Positions 19,001-27,472 are shown, numbered from the stretch's first letter. The stretch: DNA of 64,000 nt from Tildeniella torsiva UHER 1998/13D (GCA_019358835.1 JAHHIH010000028.1:1-64000); one strand, 5' to 3'. The notes: a model not told the origin generated them from the letters alone. A program made the numbers and translations.

Positions 19001-20589
19001 CCTCGTCGGACATTGAGTTCACTATCGACTCCACCGACCAAATTGCCCGCCAGTTTCGCCAGGTGACCACCCAGCTGCAAGAGGGCCTCAACAAGGCGCG
19101 CATGGTACCCTTTGGGCAAACCGCCGATCGCCTGCCCCGCGCCGTGCGCGATATTTCTCTGAGGTGTGGCAAAGAGGCCCAACTCGTGGTCGAAGGGCGC
19201 GATACCCTGATCGACAAAATGATTCTAGAGCGCCTCTACGACCCCATGACCCACCTGGTCAACAACGCCATTACCCACGGCATTGAGTCCCCCGAAGAGC
19301 GCCTGGCCACCGGCAAAGGGCGGGAAGGCACCATTGCCGTGCGGGCCTTCTACCAGGGCAACCAAACCGTCATCTACATCGCTGACAACGGCGGCGGCAT
19401 CAACCCAGCGGTGGTTAAGGCAAAAGCTCTCAAGCAGGGGCTGATTACCCCCGCCGAAGCCCAAACCATGACCGAGATCGAGGTCTACGATCTACTGTTT
19501 TTGCCGGGCTTTAGCACCCGCGATCAGGCCGATGACTTTTCTGGGCGCGGCGTCGGCATGGATGTGGTGCGCACCGCCCTATCGGACATTCGTGGGTCGA
19601 TCACCATCGAATCTGAAGTGGGCAAAGGCACCAGCTTTACCATACGACTGCCCCTCACCCTCAGCATTACCAAGGCGCTTAGCTGCGTCAACAACCAGGC
19701 CCGCATCGCCTTCCCCATGGACGGAGTGGAGGACATGTTCGACGTGCCCAAAGAGCGCATTCAAACCGATGACCAGGGCCATGCCTGCATTCTCTGGCGG
19801 GATACGCTGCTGCCCTTTAGACCCCTCAGCGACCTGCTGCGCTTTAACCGCAGCCTGGGCCGAGGCCGGGTCTACGGCGGCCCCCAGGACGAGGACGTGG
19901 TCTCTATGGTGGTGCTGCGTAGTGCTAGTACCTTTATCGCTCTTCAGGTCGACCAGGTCATTGGCGAGCAGGAGATTGTAATTAAACAGCTAGAAGGGCC
20001 AGTGCCCAAGCCCATCGGCATTGCCGGTGCCACGGTGCTAGGGGATGGGCGCGTCATGCCCATTGCCGACGTACTGGAGCTAATCGATCTGGCCAGCGGA
20101 CGTCTGCGGCGTGATGCTTCGACCTCGCTATGGACGCAGACGGTGGATGAAGAACCCGTCGAGATGGTCGCTCATACCGACCCAACGGTGCTGATTGTGG
20201 ATGACTCGATTACGGTGCGTGAGCTGCTGTCGATGAGCTTTAACAAGATTGGCTACCGGGTCGAACAGGCCCGCGACGGCCAGGAAGCCTGGGAAAAGCT
20301 GCGTTCTGGCCTGCCCTGCGACCTGGTCTTCTGCGATATTGAAATGCCTCGCATGGATGGGTTAGAGCTACTCTCCCGGATGCAAAAAGACAGCGCCCTG
20401 AGCCAGATTCCGACGGCGATGCTGACCTCTCGGGGGGCCGATCGCCACCGACAGATGGCTGTAGATCTGGGGGCCAAGGGCTACTTTACCAAGCCCTATC
20501 TAGAGGAAATGCTGCTGGATGCGGCCAAGCGCATGCTCCAGGGCGAGAACATGATTCGGCGAAAGATAGCTGAGGAATCTGAAACCTAG
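16054..20589 (+). CDS. pilL: CheA-type hybrid histidine kinase PilL (HmpE-type)
   Basis: A 1511-aa kinase. The Hpt domain carries H49 in FRAAHSVKGGAAMLG. A second helical segment (about 165-265) may be a degenerate Hpt or P2-like unit. Residues about 285-850 are acidic and low in complexity, with repeated short F/L-A-D-L-F and D-L-E-x-L-L motifs. Dimerisation begins near 863 (RVSVGHLDTLSNLVGELVVN), the ATPase N-box HLVNNAITHG is near 1067 and the G-box GRGVGMDVV near 1167, then a CheW-like domain and a C-terminal receiver with phospho-Asp in FCDIEMPRMDG. It phosphorylates PilG/PilH in pilus taxis. ATG follows GAGGGG. The linker is unusually long. Confidence 0.95.
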   Translation: MSPEDQKRILGYFIEEAKDHLNTIEQGLLNLTDTLNDSEMMNEVFRAAHSVKGGAAMLGLNSIQRTSHRMEDFFKVMKESPMRPDRDLETMLLQIFDGLQEQLEQLQSPFGLTNDQAQEIMAPLEPIFVQAEAHLDALVAAAPAAVPAAAPPRPATVAAAPHPETSALQLVFRSDVPALLRDMLATFKQPDSSTSRQALNRLCQRMHSLGEQFELSQWCALTQVVEGAIANPAQTYRSLAPVVIKDLKQAQDQVLAGASGQVAASRALQDLLPVQVEPDLASDDSTLDALLAEALNDDADGPDLADLFAAAEEGDADDLTLDSPENWLDDLTLDSPDNVTETGLESVFGQFDGSLPSEPTMPQGMAGSIGPEVGAAELNSLADLFEGASDSLADIWEEDLSEVSLDDLDPKNGVTADRSDSEFADLFAPEAATQELEPAENPAIDDMASLFGYDLDAGSAAEAPTVSEPTLGIDQAVDLFIDDVASVSIATAGAETAVDPLADFLDDAPSFGAETRVDVPLDDFFAMDESAEAREANAASDEVDSFFDALSDDDFIDDDDAHTMPELHLELDLDSSSSGGSEADNGLFSHESSSLLTADGHAPGIEAVEAAGTTNLLDEADPSLDDPFGELNLTDSAFDLAFDDIPDEASVEPELTATEAETSFDIPTNDSDGAELTAASFESYGGGAEDTAEEASFADLESLLDEPMLEFDQLPGSEESLSDGLGLADNAFADMFEGDAYSNNGYTEALPTPVSQGFDDYGLDDNSFDDLEALIGEEAPVTDAAASGQTASGFPTPFPSGASLPSDDRPFENGDDEFGDLEKLLEEADQLGGSAPSVGSRRGASMQAARRSPRRATNTTDQTMRVSVGHLDTLSNLVGELVVNRNSLEQDQERLRQFLDNLLHQVSQLNDVGQRMRDLYERSLLESSLIANRQAFALGVSSSDRGGGHATGATFDALEMDRFTGFHTLSQEMIELIVRVREASSDIEFTIDSTDQIARQFRQVTTQLQEGLNKARMVPFGQTADRLPRAVRDISLRCGKEAQLVVEGRDTLIDKMILERLYDPMTHLVNNAITHGIESPEERLATGKGREGTIAVRAFYQGNQTVIYIADNGGGINPAVVKAKALKQGLITPAEAQTMTEIEVYDLLFLPGFSTRDQADDFSGRGVGMDVVRTALSDIRGSITIESEVGKGTSFTIRLPLTLSITKALSCVNNQARIAFPMDGVEDMFDVPKERIQTDDQGHACILWRDTLLPFRPLSDLLRFNRSLGRGRVYGGPQDEDVVSMVVLRSASTFIALQVDQVIGEQEIVIKQLEGPVPKPIGIAGATVLGDGRVMPIADVLELIDLASGRLRRDASTSLWTQTVDEEPVEMVAHTDPTVLIVDDSITVRELLSMSFNKIGYRVEQARDGQEAWEKLRSGLPCDLVFCDIEMPRMDGLELLSRMQKDSALSQIPTAMLTSRGADRHRQMAVDLGAKGYFTKPYLEEMLLDAAKRMLQGENMIRRKIAEESET
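17008..17060 (+). repeat. 36-bp-spaced direct repeat inside pilL
   Basis: CTGACCCTAGACAGCCC occurs at 17008-17024 and 17044-17060, exactly 12 codons apart, so the repeated LTLDSP peptide is kept in frame. It points to a local duplication in the disordered linker. Confidence 0.7.
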
Positions 20590-20746
20590 GGGCTAGCAAC
20601 CGCCAGCAACATAAACAGTCGAATGCAGGGCGAATTCATGGGTCGAATGGCTCGTTGGTGGAGTCAAGCGCTTGACTGACGACGATCGCGCTGCTTAGCG
20701 ACAGCAGTTCAGGTTAGGATCACAGACATCTTAAGCAGTGTGGGCC

Positions 20747-22219
20747 ATGACCGTAGCAGAGCGATCGCGCATTGACTGGGCACCGATTATTGATGCCTTT
20801 ACGGTCGCTCTCGGGGGCGATCGCGTCGTGCGTCGCAAAGAAGAAATTTTGGTCTACGAGTGCGACGGGTTGACGAGCTATCGCCAGCGCCCCGCCGTGG
20901 TCGTGCTGCCCAAAACCACAGAGCAGGTGGCGGCGGCAGTCAAGATCTGCGATCGCTTTCAGGTGCCCTTTGTGGCGCGGGGGGCGGGCACCGGCCTCTC
21001 GGGCGGGGCGCTGCCCATCGAAGACTCGGTGCTGATTGTCACCGCCACTATGAACCAGATTCTCTCGGTGGATTTAGAGAACCAGCAGGTAGTCGTACAA
21101 CCGGGCGTGATCAACAATTGGGTCACCCAGGCGGTCAGCGGCGCGGGCTTTTACTACGCCCCCGACCCCTCTAGCCAGTCGGTATGCTCGGTGGGCGGCA
21201 ACGTGGCGGAGAATTCTGGCGGGGTGCACTGCCTCAAGTACGGAGTGACCACTAACCACGTGCTGGGGCTCAAGGTGGTGCTGCCCACAGGCGATATTGT
21301 AAACCTTGGCGGCGAGGTAGCCGAAACCCCTGGCTACGATCTGTGTGGGCTCTTCGTTGGTTCCGAAGGCACCCTGGGCATTGCCACCGAAATTACCCTG
21401 CGCATTCTGAAAGCGCCCCAGTCGATTCAGGTGCTGCTGGCCGACTTTACCTCGGTGGAGGCTGCTGGGGAAGCGGTGTCGGCCATCACCAGTGCGGGCA
21501 TTATCCCCGCTGGAATGGAGATGATGGACAACTTTAGCCTCAACGCGGTGGAAGATGTGGTAGCCACCAACTGCTACCCCCGCGATGCGGCGGCGATTTT
21601 GCTAATTGAGATTGACGGGCTACCGGCAGAAGTGGCGGCAACGGGCGATCGCATTGCCACCCTCTGCCGCCAAAACGGGGCACGCACTATCACCGTCGCC
21701 ACCGACCCGGAAGAACGTCTGCGGTTGTGGAAGGGCCGCAAGGCCGCATTTGCCGCCATGGGCAAGCTCAGCCCCGACTACTACGTACAAGACGGCGTCA
21801 TCCCCCGCACCCAGTTGCCTTACGTGCTAAAGGAAATTGAGGCATTGGGCGACAAGCACGGCTATCGAGTGGCCAACGTCTTTCACGCGGGCGACGGCAA
21901 TCTGCATCCGCTGATTCTCTACGACAACGCCATTCCTGGCCAGCTTGAACAGGTGGAAGAACTGGGCGGCGATATTCTCAGGCTATGCGTACGGGTGGGT
22001 GGCAGCATCTCGGGTGAGCACGGCATTGGGGCCGACAAGCGCTGCTACATGCCCGACATGTTTTCGCCAGTGGACTTACAAACCATGGGTTGGATCCGGG
22101 AAGCCCTTGACCCAGAGATGTTGGCAAACCCCACGAAGCTCTTGCCCACCCCACGCACCTGCGGCGAAGCAGCCCACAGCGTAGCCGCAGCAGCCCTATC
22201 GGCAGTAGAACGATTCTAG
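20747..22219 (+). CDS. glcD: Glycolate dehydrogenase subunit GlcD (FAD-linked)
   Basis: A 490-aa FAD-binding PCMH-type oxidase that oxidises glycolate to glyoxylate in photorespiration; D-lactate is a possible alternative substrate. The FAD-binding region contains VARGAGTGLSGGALP and SVGGNVAENSGGVHCLKYG, and the C-terminal cap has FHAGDGNLHPLIL and SGEHGIGADKR, which hold metal/substrate-binding His residues. ATG at 20747 is preferred over the in-frame GTG at 20738. GlcE and GlcF are not adjacent, as is common in cyanobacteria. Confidence 0.93.
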   Translation: MTVAERSRIDWAPIIDAFTVALGGDRVVRRKEEILVYECDGLTSYRQRPAVVVLPKTTEQVAAAVKICDRFQVPFVARGAGTGLSGGALPIEDSVLIVTATMNQILSVDLENQQVVVQPGVINNWVTQAVSGAGFYYAPDPSSQSVCSVGGNVAENSGGVHCLKYGVTTNHVLGLKVVLPTGDIVNLGGEVAETPGYDLCGLFVGSEGTLGIATEITLRILKAPQSIQVLLADFTSVEAAGEAVSAITSAGIIPAGMEMMDNFSLNAVEDVVATNCYPRDAAAILLIEIDGLPAEVAATGDRIATLCRQNGARTITVATDPEERLRLWKGRKAAFAAMGKLSPDYYVQDGVIPRTQLPYVLKEIEALGDKHGYRVANVFHAGDGNLHPLILYDNAIPGQLEQVEELGGDILRLCVRVGGSISGEHGIGADKRCYMPDMFSPVDLQTMGWIREALDPEMLANPTKLLPTPRTCGEAAHSVAAAALSAVERF

Positions 22220-22261
22220 GAGTAGCCGATTGGGTGACCTGGATCTAAGCCTGTGGCTTAC

Positions 22262-22779
22262 TCAATACAACCGTTCCAAATCGTGGTGCTTTCCCTTCCA
22301 AAAGCCGCGTTCTTTCAATATCCCCTGGCTTTGAAAGCCTGTTTTTTGAGCAGCTGTTTAGAGGCCAGGTTGTCAACCATTACCTCTGCAACAATGCTTT
22401 GCAAATTTTCCACCTCAAAACCATAGCTGAAGATGGCGCTCAACGCTTCTAGCAAAATGCCTTGCCGCCAAAATTCACGGGCCAGTTCGTAGCCTACTTC
22501 TGCCTGACTGGCTGTCCTATCCCAGGTGAATCCGCAGGAACCGATTAAATTGTTGTGCAGTTTAAGGGCGATCGCCCAGCGAATACCGCGATCGCCCTTA
22601 AACCCAATTTTTCGACGTTCGATGACGGCTCTAGCTTGGTCAAGATGCATGAACGTATCGAGGTCGTGAAACTGCGTCACCTGAGGGTCTAAAAAGAGTG
22701 AGAAAATAGCTTCGGCATCGGCTTCGGTTGTCTGGCGTAGCCACAGGCGCGGGGTCTCAAGGGTGGGAAAGTCTGGCAT
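22262..22779 (-). pseudogene. GNAT acetyltransferase (RimJ/RimL type) with 3'-end frameshift
   Basis: The first frame gives 154 residues and stops at 22315. It has the RimJ/RimL-like start LETPRLWLRQTTEADAEAIF and the acetyl-CoA region ELAREFWRQGILLEAL. Just before the stop there is a run of six A on the coding strand. If one A is added, the frame continues to a TGA at 22262-22264 and reads KTGFQSQGILKERGFWKGK, then HHDLERLY, which is the normal C-terminal beta-strand end of this family. A one-base deletion in the A-run therefore explains the early stop. Activity may survive partly or return by slippage. The 5' end overlaps the upstream ABM gene by 23 bp. Confidence 0.8.
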
Positions 22780-23071
22780 AGCTTAAAACCGATACGTAAT
22801 GCTCAACCTTTGGGAAAGGTTCATAGAAATGGTGCAGCAGCGATCGCCAGGTTTGATACTCTAGCGATTGTCGAAAGCCTACCGTGTGGTCTTCTAAAGT
22901 TTGCCAGCGAACCAGCAGTAGGTATTGATTTTCAGTTTCGACACAACGCTGCAACTCGTGAGAAATGTATCCTGGCCTAGCGACAATAATATCAGAGGCC
23001 TTTTGAAAGGCCATCTCGAAATCTAATTGGGTACCAGGCTTAATGGTCAAAACGGCTACTTCTAATATCAT
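22757..23071 (-). CDS. Antibiotic biosynthesis monooxygenase (ABM)-domain protein
   Basis: A 104-aa single-domain dimeric alpha+beta barrel protein. The start MILEVAVLTIKPGTQLDFE, the PGYISHELQRC strand and YLLLVRWQTLEDHTVGF, with the family W and H positions, match ABM/YgiN-like proteins, which handle quinones or other aromatic compounds or act as heme-degrading enzymes in some members. The substrate is unknown. The stop lies inside the start of the acetyltransferase, so the two are probably translationally coupled. Confidence 0.88.
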   Translation of the reverse strand: MILEVAVLTIKPGTQLDFEMAFQKASDIIVARPGYISHELQRCVETENQYLLLVRWQTLEDHTVGFRQSLEYQTWRSLLHHFYEPFPKVEHYVSVLSYARLSHP

Positions 23072-23314
23072 GATTAAATCTTTGATGCGGTTTCCAAAAA
23101 TCTCATTACTCCAATCGCATTCAGGCCAAAACTTTTCATTCTGTCGCTAAAAATTCAGAATTTGAAATCCTCTCCTCCAAAGGTCATAGAAACGCCCTCA
23201 TCCCCTTGGTAGATACAGTTAGGAAGGTCTAGCTCTAGGGTTGTATGAGCGATAGGCAAGCGATCAAAGCGTTCCCCTTGCCCAACCGCTTAACTATTCT
23301 CCTTGGAGGCTCCG

Positions 23315-23659
23315 ATGTCTAATCCTAGAGTTGAAAGCGATAACTACGACGCTCATATTATTCCGGCGGAAACAGCTGCCCGAAAAGAGCGCGAGGGTGG
23401 CAACTTTAAGCAAACCCGCGACGAGTCTCATAGCTCTATCGACACTAGCGGTGGCCAAACCGTAGACAAGGAAGGGCTCGCCAACAACTACCCCATTGAG
23501 CCTGAAATGTACATCAACGAGCCCGGCGACCTGCGGGAAGAAGAGGAAGCCGAGAAAGCACAGCGAGCCGCTGAGCTGAGCGAAATTAACCAAACCGATG
23601 AAACCGGCAAGGTGACCACCGAGTCGGATGAGCGCGGCAAAGGCGTGGGGCGAATCTAG
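23315..23659 (+). CDS. Conserved hydrophilic protein, 114 aa
   Basis: A charged, probably unfolded protein with no signal peptide or membrane helix. It starts MSNPRVESDNYDAHIIP and ends in DERGKGVGRI, a tail I associate with a small cyanobacterial family of unknown function. High Glu/Asp/Lys/Asn content resembles stress or hydrophilin-like proteins, but no functional claim is made. ATG at 23315 follows a GGAGG; the TTG at 23303 is less likely. A strong hairpin follows at 23720-23752. Confidence 0.75.
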   Translation: MSNPRVESDNYDAHIIPAETAARKEREGGNFKQTRDESHSSIDTSGGQTVDKEGLANNYPIEPEMYINEPGDLREEEEAEKAQRAAELSEINQTDETGKVTTESDERGKGVGRI

Positions 23660-23719
23660 CCTGGGCCGAGAATGTAGCGTTCTTGTAATGCTTGATACGC
23701 TGGCGCGATCGCAGCGCGA

Positions 23720-23752
23720 CAATGGGGGGAGGCCTAGCAGCCGCCCCCATTG
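23720..23752 (+). terminator. Strong hairpin between two plus-strand genes
   Basis: CAATGGGGG and CCCCCATTG form a perfect 9-bp stem around a loop that can itself pair. The T-run after it is weak (CTTTGGG), so it may be an inefficient terminator or a processing or stability element for the upstream gene. Confidence 0.5.
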
Positions 23753-23786
23753 CTTTGGGCGTTACTTTTTGGCGTTATTTGAGGGC

Positions 23787-24320
23787 ATGACCACAATGAC
23801 TTCGGCTACCCTACGAGAACTGGTCAATCGCTACTATCAGGCTGGTGCCCGCGACCTGCACGGGCTAAATTTGCAGGGGTTAAATCTGGCCGCAGCCCAC
23901 TTGGCCAATGCCGATCTGCGCCGCACTACCCTGACTCGGGCCAACCTTTACCAGGCCGATCTAACCCACATTGATGGCTACCAAATCACGCTGGCCCAGG
24001 CCGATCTGCGCGGTGCCTCCTTGGCCAATGCCGTTCTACGCGAGGCCGATCTGCGCAAGGCCCACTGCCACCGCGCCACCCTGGTCAATGCCGATCTGCG
24101 CGACAGTTGCCTTGACCACGCCGACTTTAGCCACGCCAACTTAGAAGGGGCCAACCTGACTAAGGCCGACCTCGCCCACGCCAATCTCTACTGGGCTAAC
24201 CTGCGCTATACCAATTTGACCGGGGCCAACCTGAATAAGGCCAACCTCACGGGCGCTAAGTTTTGCCAAACCATCATGCCTGACGGCAGTATTCGCAATT
24301 CTGAATGTGCTGTCGTTTAG
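23787..24320 (+). CDS. Pentapeptide repeat protein
   Basis: A 177-aa protein made almost entirely of pentapeptide repeats of the A(D/N)Lxx type, for example ADLRRTTLTRANLYQADL and ANLTKADLAHANLYWANL, from about residue 35 to 160. Such proteins form a right-handed quadrilateral beta-helix. The short N-terminal segment (TSATLRELVNRYYQAGARD) is a helical cap. The cellular role of most cyanobacterial members is unknown. ATG at 23787 is used; a second ATG at 23796 is possible. No signal peptide is visible, so it should be cytoplasmic. Confidence 0.92.
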   Translation: MTTMTSATLRELVNRYYQAGARDLHGLNLQGLNLAAAHLANADLRRTTLTRANLYQADLTHIDGYQITLAQADLRGASLANAVLREADLRKAHCHRATLVNADLRDSCLDHADFSHANLEGANLTKADLAHANLYWANLRYTNLTGANLNKANLTGAKFCQTIMPDGSIRNSECAVV

Positions 24321-24426
24321 AACGTTCTGCCTCTGTGACCTGAACCCCCTCCGTGGGCCGCGCGAGTCAACTCAGTGGAGCAATTCCTCCTAAAGTAGTT
24401 GTTCTCAGGATTTTGGTGAGTTCTCT

Positions 24427-24477
24427 ATGGCCAACCTACGGGTTTTGTTAATGTCATCCCCCGTGGGGGGATGTTAG
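24427..24477 (+). CDS. Possible 16-aa leader peptide
   Basis: ATG to TAG encodes MANLRVLLMSSPVGGC. It lies 35 bp before the chelatase-like gene and its last codons form the hairpin at 24455-24473. It may be a regulatory leader or just chance; no ribosome binding site is obvious. Confidence 0.25.
   Translation: MANLRVLLMSSPVGGC
24455..24473. promoter_or_regulatory. GC-rich hairpin upstream of the chelatase-like gene
   Basis: CATCCCCC and GGGGGATG form a perfect 8-bp stem with a 3-base loop, 39 bp upstream of the start codon. There is no T-run, so it is not a typical terminator. It may be an operator or a leader RNA element. Confidence 0.4.
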
Positions 24478-24512
24478 CCTGTGGGAAATGACCACTCCAC
24501 AGAACAGGCACT

Positions 24513-25721
24513 ATGGTTGCAACCCCCGACGTTATTCAAGCGTCTGCATCTCACTCCCACTCCTCATCCTCTGGCGATAGCCGGGTAGCGGTGCTGCTGA
24601 TGGGCTACGGCGAAGTCGAAAGCTACGAAGACTTTGCCAACTACAACGAGCAGGCGCTAAACCTCCTAACGGCAAAATTTGCCCCGGTGCCCACCTGGGT
24701 GTATCCCCCCCTGGCCAAGGTGCTGGCCGCCTTCGACCTCCACGAGTGGAGCCACCAGCACGGCAATTTTATCTCCCCCCACAACGCTATTTTTGAGGCC
24801 CAGCGGGCCGGCATTGAGGCCAATTTGAAGGAGCGCTGGGGCGATCGCATCAAAGTCTTCAAAGCCTTCAACTTCTGCAAGCCCTTCCTGCCCGACCAGG
24901 TGCTAGAGCAAGTTAAGCAAGAGGGCTACGACAAGCTGCTGATCTACCCCCTGCTGGTGGTGGATTCTATTTTCACCAGTGGTATTGCCATCGAGCAGGT
25001 GAATCAGGCCCTAGTCAAGCTAGCTGACGGCACCGAACACTGGGTCAAGGGCACGCGCTACATCCCCTCCTTTTTCGACGCACCCGACTACATCGACCTG
25101 CTAGCCACCATGGTCGAAGAAAAAATCAAAGACCACCTGGCTGTGGCCCACCTGCCATCCCAAACCGGCATCGTGCTGATGAACCACGGCTGCCCCCACG
25201 AGGCTAAAGGCTTTACCTCCGGCATTGACGAGAGCCAAAAGCTCTACGACAAAGTGCGCGATCGCCTGATCTACAAGTACCCGCTGATCTCCGTGGGCTG
25301 GCTCAACCACGACACCCCGCTGATCAAGTGGACCCAGCCCAACGCCGACCTGGCCGCCCGCAACCTAATCGACCTGGGGGCCACCGCCCTGGTATTTATG
25401 CCCATCGGCTTTGCCACCGAAAACCACGAAACCCTGCTGGATGTCGAGCACATCATTGAAGGGCTGCGGCGCAAGCGCCCCGACGTTACCTACGTGCAAA
25501 TGCCCTGCGTCAACGATCGCCCCGACTTCTTAGCCATGGCCGCCACCTGGGCCGACAAGCACATCGCCGATCTGCTCGAAGAAGAAGCCTTGGCCATCAA
25601 TCCGGCTCTGGCGGTGTCGCAGGCGGCGGCGGTGCACAGCCACCACGGTCACACCCACGACCACCATCTACCTGGGCACGATCAGGGTCACAGCCATGAC
25701 CACGGGCATCATCACCACTAG
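24513..25721 (+). CDS. Ferrochelatase/CbiX-like protein with His-rich C-terminus
   Basis: A 402-aa protein of the class II chelatase fold. Two related halves are visible: RVAVLLMGYGEVESYEDFANY near residue 24 and TGIVLMNHGCPHEAKGF near residue 215, the latter with the His of the metal site. FMPIGFATENHETLLDVE near 300 resembles the ferrochelatase signature with an active-site Glu. The final 30 residues are rich in His (HSHHGHTHDHH and a terminal HHHH), as in nickel/cobalt-handling proteins. It lacks the hydrophobic CAB-like tail of normal cyanobacterial HemH, so it may be a paralogue that loads or stores another metal. The substrate is inferred, not known. Confidence 0.8.
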   Translation: MVATPDVIQASASHSHSSSSGDSRVAVLLMGYGEVESYEDFANYNEQALNLLTAKFAPVPTWVYPPLAKVLAAFDLHEWSHQHGNFISPHNAIFEAQRAGIEANLKERWGDRIKVFKAFNFCKPFLPDQVLEQVKQEGYDKLLIYPLLVVDSIFTSGIAIEQVNQALVKLADGTEHWVKGTRYIPSFFDAPDYIDLLATMVEEKIKDHLAVAHLPSQTGIVLMNHGCPHEAKGFTSGIDESQKLYDKVRDRLIYKYPLISVGWLNHDTPLIKWTQPNADLAARNLIDLGATALVFMPIGFATENHETLLDVEHIIEGLRRKRPDVTYVQMPCVNDRPDFLAMAATWADKHIADLLEEEALAINPALAVSQAAAVHSHHGHTHDHHLPGHDQGHSHDHGHHHH

Positions 25722-25761
25722 CACCGGGTCGATCGCCAGCATCTGACGCGAGACTGCCCTT

Positions 25762-25983
25762 TCAGGCTCTGGATGACGATACGCACATAGAAGCGGATGG
25801 GTGTGACTTACCCATCCGCTTGATCAGCATGTTGGGTAGGGTAATGGGGCTGAGCACCACGGCTAGCCCCAGAAAAGCCCAGCCGCTGAGGCGACTTTTA
25901 GGATTCGACGGGTCGGCTAAAAATGAGCCAATGGCCAGAAGAAAAACCATCAGCGATGCCAATAGATAAAGCTGTAGGGCCAT
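25762..25983 (-). CDS. Small conserved membrane protein, 73 aa
   Basis: A two-helix membrane protein. Helix 1 is LYLLASLMVFLLAIGSFLAD (about residues 5-24) and helix 2 is WAFLGLAVVLSPITLPNML (about 36-54). The DP-SNPKS link between them is a pattern I associate with a small cyanobacterial family of unknown function. ATG start at 25981-25983. Convergent with the chelatase-like gene. Confidence 0.75.
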   Translation of the reverse strand: MALQLYLLASLMVFLLAIGSFLADPSNPKSRLSGWAFLGLAVVLSPITLPNMLIKRMGKSHPSASMCVSSSRA

Positions 25984-26249
25984 AGTATTTTGCGGTTAAT
26001 TGCTCTATCTCTAGACTGCCCAGGGCCAATCGCTCTAGACATAGTGAAGATACCGAACTTTCTAGGACATCAACGCCTACCGATCCCAGGCGCTATCCAT
26101 GCACAAGTCAGCATGACTCAAGACCACCTGATTAAGTGCCTCCGTTGGCAATAGCGCGATCGCTGGCACAGAACACCAAGTCGTGACAAGCCCCGGCAAA
26201 CCCGCTAGAATCAGCCGTTAATACAGGTGTTCTAAGCGATGGATGGGTT

Positions 26250-27437
26250 ATGCCAGTGAGTTCCAGCCAAATTAAAGCCCTGCTCGACCAAAAGCGGGAT
26301 GCCTTTAGCGCCTTTAGCCGGGCTAAGTTTGAGTTGCTCCACGCCTACCACCGGGCCTGGATCGAGTTTGCAACTCTGCCCCACGGGCGACAGATGGCTC
26401 AACTCGACCGCCACGCTGGGCCTGTGGGTGCTCGCCCTCTAGAAGAAATCGCCGCCGAAAAGGGCATCTTGCCCTTCTTCTTTGCGGAATCTGGATCAGT
26501 GAGCGATCGCTGGACAAACCGCGAGCAGAGCGCCCAGTGGGTGCAGACCGTCCTAGAAGACATCACCACCTTTGCCGTGGATGGCTCCCAAATCTCCCCC
26601 GGTAAAGACATCTCTATCCCCATTGCGCTGCTGCAAATCGGCTGGTTTGAAAACCCCCACAGCGCGACCCGCCCCTACAAAAAGGACGTGCGGGTTGACC
26701 TCATGACCCCCAGCGATCTGGGGCCAAACCCGGCTCAGCCCGTGGAGCGCCGAGTCAACATTCGCCGCTTTCAAATGGAGGTGGCGCGGTTGGTGGAGTA
26801 TATCAACGCCTGCCAAGAGCCGGAGCGCACCCTGGTGTTTTTCGACGGGGCGCTGGTGGTCACCTTTGCCGAAGCCTTTGACCAAGAGAGCCAAACTGCC
26901 TACGTACAGTCGATTTTGTCATTGCTGGAGGCCAGCGATCGCCGCCGGGTTCCCCTGGTGGGCTATGTAGATACCTCCTACGCCCACGACCTGACCGGTA
27001 TGCTGCACCACGCCTACGGTCTAGAGGCCACCGAGGGCATCCACGATGCCCAACTGCTGGCTCGGCTGATGGAGTGGGGCGATCGCAGCGCGGTGTTTCA
27101 GTGCGATCGCGGCGGCATTCTGGAGCAGTACAACGACTATGGCGACCAGATTGCCTTCACGTATCTCAAGACCACCCGCGACGGATATCCAGTGCGGCTC
27201 GAAATGCCCCGCTGGATGTGGGAAAGCGGCCACATCACTCAATACCTCAATTGGGTACGCGGCGAGGTGATCATCGGCGGCGGTTACCCCTACAGCATTG
27301 AAACCGCCGACCAAACCGCCGTACTTCAGGGCCAAGACAAACATATTTTTCTGCGCGTGCTGCAAGATTGGGCCGATCGCGAAGCCATCAACCTACGGCT
27401 CTCTCGCAAAATGGTCAGCAAGCAGCGCCGCCGTTAA
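26250..27437 (+). CDS. nurA: NurA-domain nuclease
   Basis: A 395-aa protein with the NurA 5'-3' exonuclease fold. The first metal-binding Asp lies in TFAVDGSQISPGKD (about residue 111) and further acidic positions in TLVFFDGALVV (about 200) and PLVGYVDTSYAHDL (about 240). In archaea and some bacteria NurA works with the HerA ATPase to resect double-strand breaks; no HerA gene lies nearby, so a partner must be elsewhere or absent. ATG start at 26250. An inverted repeat follows downstream at 27473-27506. Confidence 0.85.
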   Translation: MPVSSSQIKALLDQKRDAFSAFSRAKFELLHAYHRAWIEFATLPHGRQMAQLDRHAGPVGARPLEEIAAEKGILPFFFAESGSVSDRWTNREQSAQWVQTVLEDITTFAVDGSQISPGKDISIPIALLQIGWFENPHSATRPYKKDVRVDLMTPSDLGPNPAQPVERRVNIRRFQMEVARLVEYINACQEPERTLVFFDGALVVTFAEAFDQESQTAYVQSILSLLEASDRRRVPLVGYVDTSYAHDLTGMLHHAYGLEATEGIHDAQLLARLMEWGDRSAVFQCDRGGILEQYNDYGDQIAFTYLKTTRDGYPVRLEMPRWMWESGHITQYLNWVRGEVIIGGGYPYSIETADQTAVLQGQDKHIFLRVLQDWADREAINLRLSRKMVSKQRRR

Positions 27438-27472
27438 CGGCAACTATAAAGTCTCTGTGAACCACCTTCAAA

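Noticed and set aside
26093-26160. Short frame MTQDHLIKCLRWQ upstream of nurA
   Set aside because: Only 13 codons, with no start signal or conservation that can be judged.
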